Shown here piece after piece: positions 4,991 to 6,783 of a stretch of DNA of 6,783 nucleotides. The notes under the pieces were generated by a model. The model was given only the letters and a program-made list of their open reading frames with translations. It was not told the DNA's origin and made no database searches. Numbering within the stretch: position 1 is the first letter of the stretch; each line of letters begins with the position of its first letter. Made by a program: the position numbers and the translations under genes. Source of the stretch: Nitriliruptoraceae bacterium (lineage in GTDB: Bacteria > Actinomycetota > Nitriliruptoria > Nitriliruptorales > Nitriliruptoraceae); assembly GCA_007125475.1 (NCBI GenBank), contig SLDB01000299.1, positions 1-6,783 of the forward strand, read 5' to 3'.

Positions 4991-6783
4991 GTGCACGCAT
5001 CCCTGCGGCGCTGCTGGCGCTGCTCATCGGCGCGGCGACGGCGTTCGTGCCGACCGCGTCCGTTCCGTCCGATGAGGGGCGGCTGGAATCCCTGGCGGTG
5101 GCCAAGACCGTCGTCGCCCGGGCCGACGCCACCGGTGAGGTCCGCGAAGCCCGGCTGCTGACACGGCTGGTCGCCGAAGGCGAGGGTCACGTCACGGTCG
5201 TCGACCCCACGGCCACGACCGGCCTGCGGGACCTCGACCGGTTCGGTCGCCCACCGGTGCGGGCGTCGGCGGCCGTGTGGGACCTCGACCTCGACGTGGA
5301 CGAGGTGGTCCACCGGCGCGCGGTGTCCCGCGTCGACGTCGAGGACCTGCCGGTGGCGGTGTCGGTCCGGGCCACGCTCGACGGACAGCCGACCCCCGTC
5401 CAGGAGCTGGAAGGCGCCACCGGGGAGGTGACGCTGCGCCTGCTGCTGCGCAACCTCACCGCCGAGCCCCGCCCCATCGAGTACCGCACCGCGGACGAGG
5501 ACGTCGTCGAGGAGGTGGACGTCGCGGTGCCGCTGGTGGCACAGGTCCACACCGACCTCGGTCCTGGGTGGCTCGACGTCGAAGCCGAGCCCGGCACCGT
5601 CTCGGCGGCCGCGGACCGCAGCCGCGTGCGGTGGACGACGGCGCTGTTCGAACCGCTGGGCGCCCTCGAGCAGGAACTCGAGATCAGCGGGGTGCTCGAC
5701 GGGGGCAGCCTCCCCGAGATCACCGTCGAGGCGGTCCCGGTCACCGGCACCGCCGAACTCGACGTGGTGCGTGAGCTCCTCGTCGATGCGCAGGCCGACG
5801 CCGCCGTGACCGGCTTCGGGCTGGAAGAGGGGGGCGAGGGCCTGGCCGCCATCGGCGACGGCATGGCTGCCCTCCTCGACGGATTGGCGGCGTTGGTCGA
5901 CGGCGCCGACGAGTTGGACACCGGCGCTCACGAGGCCGCCGAGGGGGCGGGTGAGCTGGCCGGAGGTGCGGAGTCCAGCGCGCACGGCGCCGGTGAGCTG
6001 GCCGACGCGACCGCCCGCACCGCCGCCGGCAGTGAGGCGCTGGCCCGTGCCCTCGACGGGCTCGCCGAGGGTGTGGGCGGCATCGCACGTGGCAGCACCG
6101 AGTTGGCCGACGGTCTGGGTCAGCTCGCCGCGGGCGGCGACGCACTGGCCGACGGCGCCCGCGAACTGGCCGACGGCGCCGGGCTGCTGTCCCGCGAGGT
6201 CGAGACCGCGGTGGACGAGCTCAGGGCGGTGGCCGACGCGATCCCCGACCTCGACCTCGAGCCGCTGCTGGTCGGCCTGTCGTTGGCGCTGGAGGTGCTC
6301 GAAGGTGTCGGGCACCTCCTCGCGGACCCCGGGGAGGTCGCCTCGCTGCTGGAGCACGTGGAGCAGCGCGCCCACGAGGCGGTTGCGCTCCTCGAGCAGG
6401 TGCGCGAGGACGTCGAGGACCCGACCGTGCTCGACAAGGCCATCCACGTCATCGAGACGATCGGCGCCGCGGCCGCCGAGGGCCGCGGCGAGGTGGAGCA
6501 GCTCACCAGGCGACTCCTCGAGGGCCTGGACGAGGTGACGGACACCCTCGCAGCGGCGCTGGAGGCGCTCGCAGCCCTCGAACACCTCGATCCGGGTACC
6601 GCGATCGACGGCATCGAACAGCTCGCGGAGGTCGTCGCGGAGCTCGCCGCCGGGGTGGACCAACTGGCCGCGGGTGCCGACCAACTGGGGCAGGGACTGG
6701 CGGGGAGCGCCGCGGGGGCACGGCGGCTGGCAGCGGGCGCCGAACCGGCCGCCGCCGGAGCCCACGACGCCGCCGACGGGGCC
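4987..6783 (+). CDS. Exported LxxG heptad-repeat protein (YhgE/Pip-like), 3' truncated by window
   Basis: The open frame runs 599 codons to the window edge without a stop. Residues 1-24 form a signal peptide or N-terminal anchor (hydrophobic PAALLALLIGAATAFV at 6-21; possible cleavage after ATA-19 or PTA-24); there is no lipobox. Residues 30-270 are acidic and alternate in a beta-like way. ATLDGQPTPVQELEG and GEVTLRLLLRNLT (129-158) resemble, from memory, the TLDG...LxGxxGxVxxxxxxxN motif of YhgE-like repeat proteins. Residues 276-401 are 18 uninterrupted xxxLxxG heptads. Residues 402-550 are a helical, Leu/Glu-rich spacer, and a second heptad array starts at 554. The family recalled here is the xxxLxxG heptad proteins (TIGR03057 type), which are usually membrane-anchored and extracytoplasmic. 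Only two lysines (K40, K484) and no cysteine occur. ATGA coupling to the previous gene and a strong GGAGGT place it in the exporter operon. Its molecular role is unknown; a rod, scaffold or periplasmic adaptor is inference. A C-terminal membrane anchor may lie beyond the window. Confidence 0.88.
   Translation, partial: MSARIPAALLALLIGAATAFVPTASVPSDEGRLESLAVAKTVVARADATGEVREARLLTRLVAEGEGHVTVVDPTATTGLRDLDRFGRPPVRASAAVWDLDLDVDEVVHRRAVSRVDVEDLPVAVSVRATLDGQPTPVQELEGATGEVTLRLLLRNLTAEPRPIEYRTADEDVVEEVDVAVPLVAQVHTDLGPGWLDVEAEPGTVSAAADRSRVRWTTALFEPLGALEQELEISGVLDGGSLPEITVEAVPVTGTAELDVVRELLVDAQADAAVTGFGLEEGGEGLAAIGDGMAALLDGLAALVDGADELDTGAHEAAEGAGELAGGAESSAHGAGELADATARTAAGSEALARALDGLAEGVGGIARGSTELADGLGQLAAGGDALADGARELADGAGLLSREVETAVDELRAVADAIPDLDLEPLLVGLSLALEVLEGVGHLLADPGEVASLLEHVEQRAHEAVALLEQVREDVEDPTVLDKAIHVIETIGAAAAEGRGEVEQLTRRLLEGLDEVTDTLAAALEALAALEHLDPGTAIDGIEQLAEVVAELAAGVDQLAAGADQLGQGLAGSAAGARRLAAGAEPAAAGAHDAADGA
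5812..6189 (+). repeat. First LxxG heptad array: 18 repeats of 21 bp
   Basis: Residues 276-401 of the exported repeat protein divide into 18 exact seven-residue units with no insertion or deletion. Gly sits at the third position of 16 of them (278, 285, 292 and so on to 397); the two exceptions, A341 and A355, are also small. Many units end in Leu, giving Leu-x-x-Gly across the unit boundary, as in ADGLGQL, ADGAREL and ADGAGLL. The DNA copies are mostly diverged, but the 15-mer CTGGCCGACGGCGCC recurs exactly 21 bases apart (6145-6159 and 6166-6180), which points to some recent tandem duplication or local conversion. Confidence 0.9.
6646..6783 (+). repeat. Second LxxG heptad array, continuing past the window
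   Basis: From residue 554 the seven-residue spacing returns, with Gly at 556, 563, 570, 577, 584, 591 and 598, as in AAGVDQL, AAGADQL and AAGARRL. All seven visible units keep the Gly. The register differs from the first array (397 to 556 is 159 residues, not a multiple of seven), so the helical spacer between them breaks the periodicity. The array is still running at the last base, and its full length is unknown. Confidence 0.85.

Noticed and set aside
4987..5061. Lipoprotein signal on the repeat protein
   Set aside because: The N-terminus has a hydrophobic core but no cysteine at all, so a lipobox is impossible.
5812..6189. CRISPR-like or other nucleotide repeat array
   Set aside because: The 21-bp period is the coding image of a protein heptad. 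The units are contiguous, diverged in DNA and without spacers.
4450..6765. Long open frame of 771 codons on the minus strand, opposite the small membrane protein and repeat protein
   Set aside because: It is low in complexity, rich in Arg, Gln, Gly and His, and matches no fold. It is the expected antisense shadow of a high-GC gene, and the + strand frames have ATGA coupling, a ribosome site, a signal peptide and repeats.

Overview
The window is a very GC-rich, densely coded stretch with four genes, all on the + strand. The base composition, the codon use with G or C in third position, and the Asp/Glu-rich, almost lysine-free proteins suggest a high-GC actinobacterium adapted to salt. A haloalkaliphilic Nitriliruptoria-type lineage would fit, but that is inference from composition and not an identification.

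Layout. (1) Positions 5-1291 encode a complete or nearly complete ATP-grasp carboxylate-amine ligase of unknown substrate. (2) A 256-bp gap follows (1292-1547). It holds a strong GC hairpin that probably ends transcription of the ligase gene, then about 150 bp in which I see no gene and no convincing promoter. (3) Positions 1548-4436 encode a 962-residue RND/MMPL-type exporter of the HAE3 kind. (4) Positions 4433-4990 encode a small unrecognised polytopic membrane protein. (5) From 4987 to the window edge runs a 599-codon, 3'-truncated reading frame for an exported protein. It has a signal peptide, a beta-rich N-terminal domain, and two arrays of a strict seven-residue LxxG repeat of the kind found in YhgE/Pip-like proteins. 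This frame has no stop codon inside the window, so an ORF search that requires a stop would miss it.

How they work together. Exporter, small membrane protein and LxxG-repeat protein are joined by two ATGA stop/start overlaps, so they almost certainly form one translationally coupled operon. A reasonable hypothesis is an envelope export module. In it, the RND protein moves a hydrophobic or amphiphilic cargo using proton motive force, the small membrane protein is an accessory subunit, and the repeat protein forms a long extracytoplasmic rod or scaffold. The ligase gene is probably a separate transcription unit, and a functional link to the exporter is not shown.

The points most worth following are the 18-heptad register of the repeat protein, the three-gene module itself, the missing Asp of the second Asp-Tyr pair in the exporter, an enlarged second extracytoplasmic domain, and the complete absence of lysine from the 962-residue exporter and its small partner.
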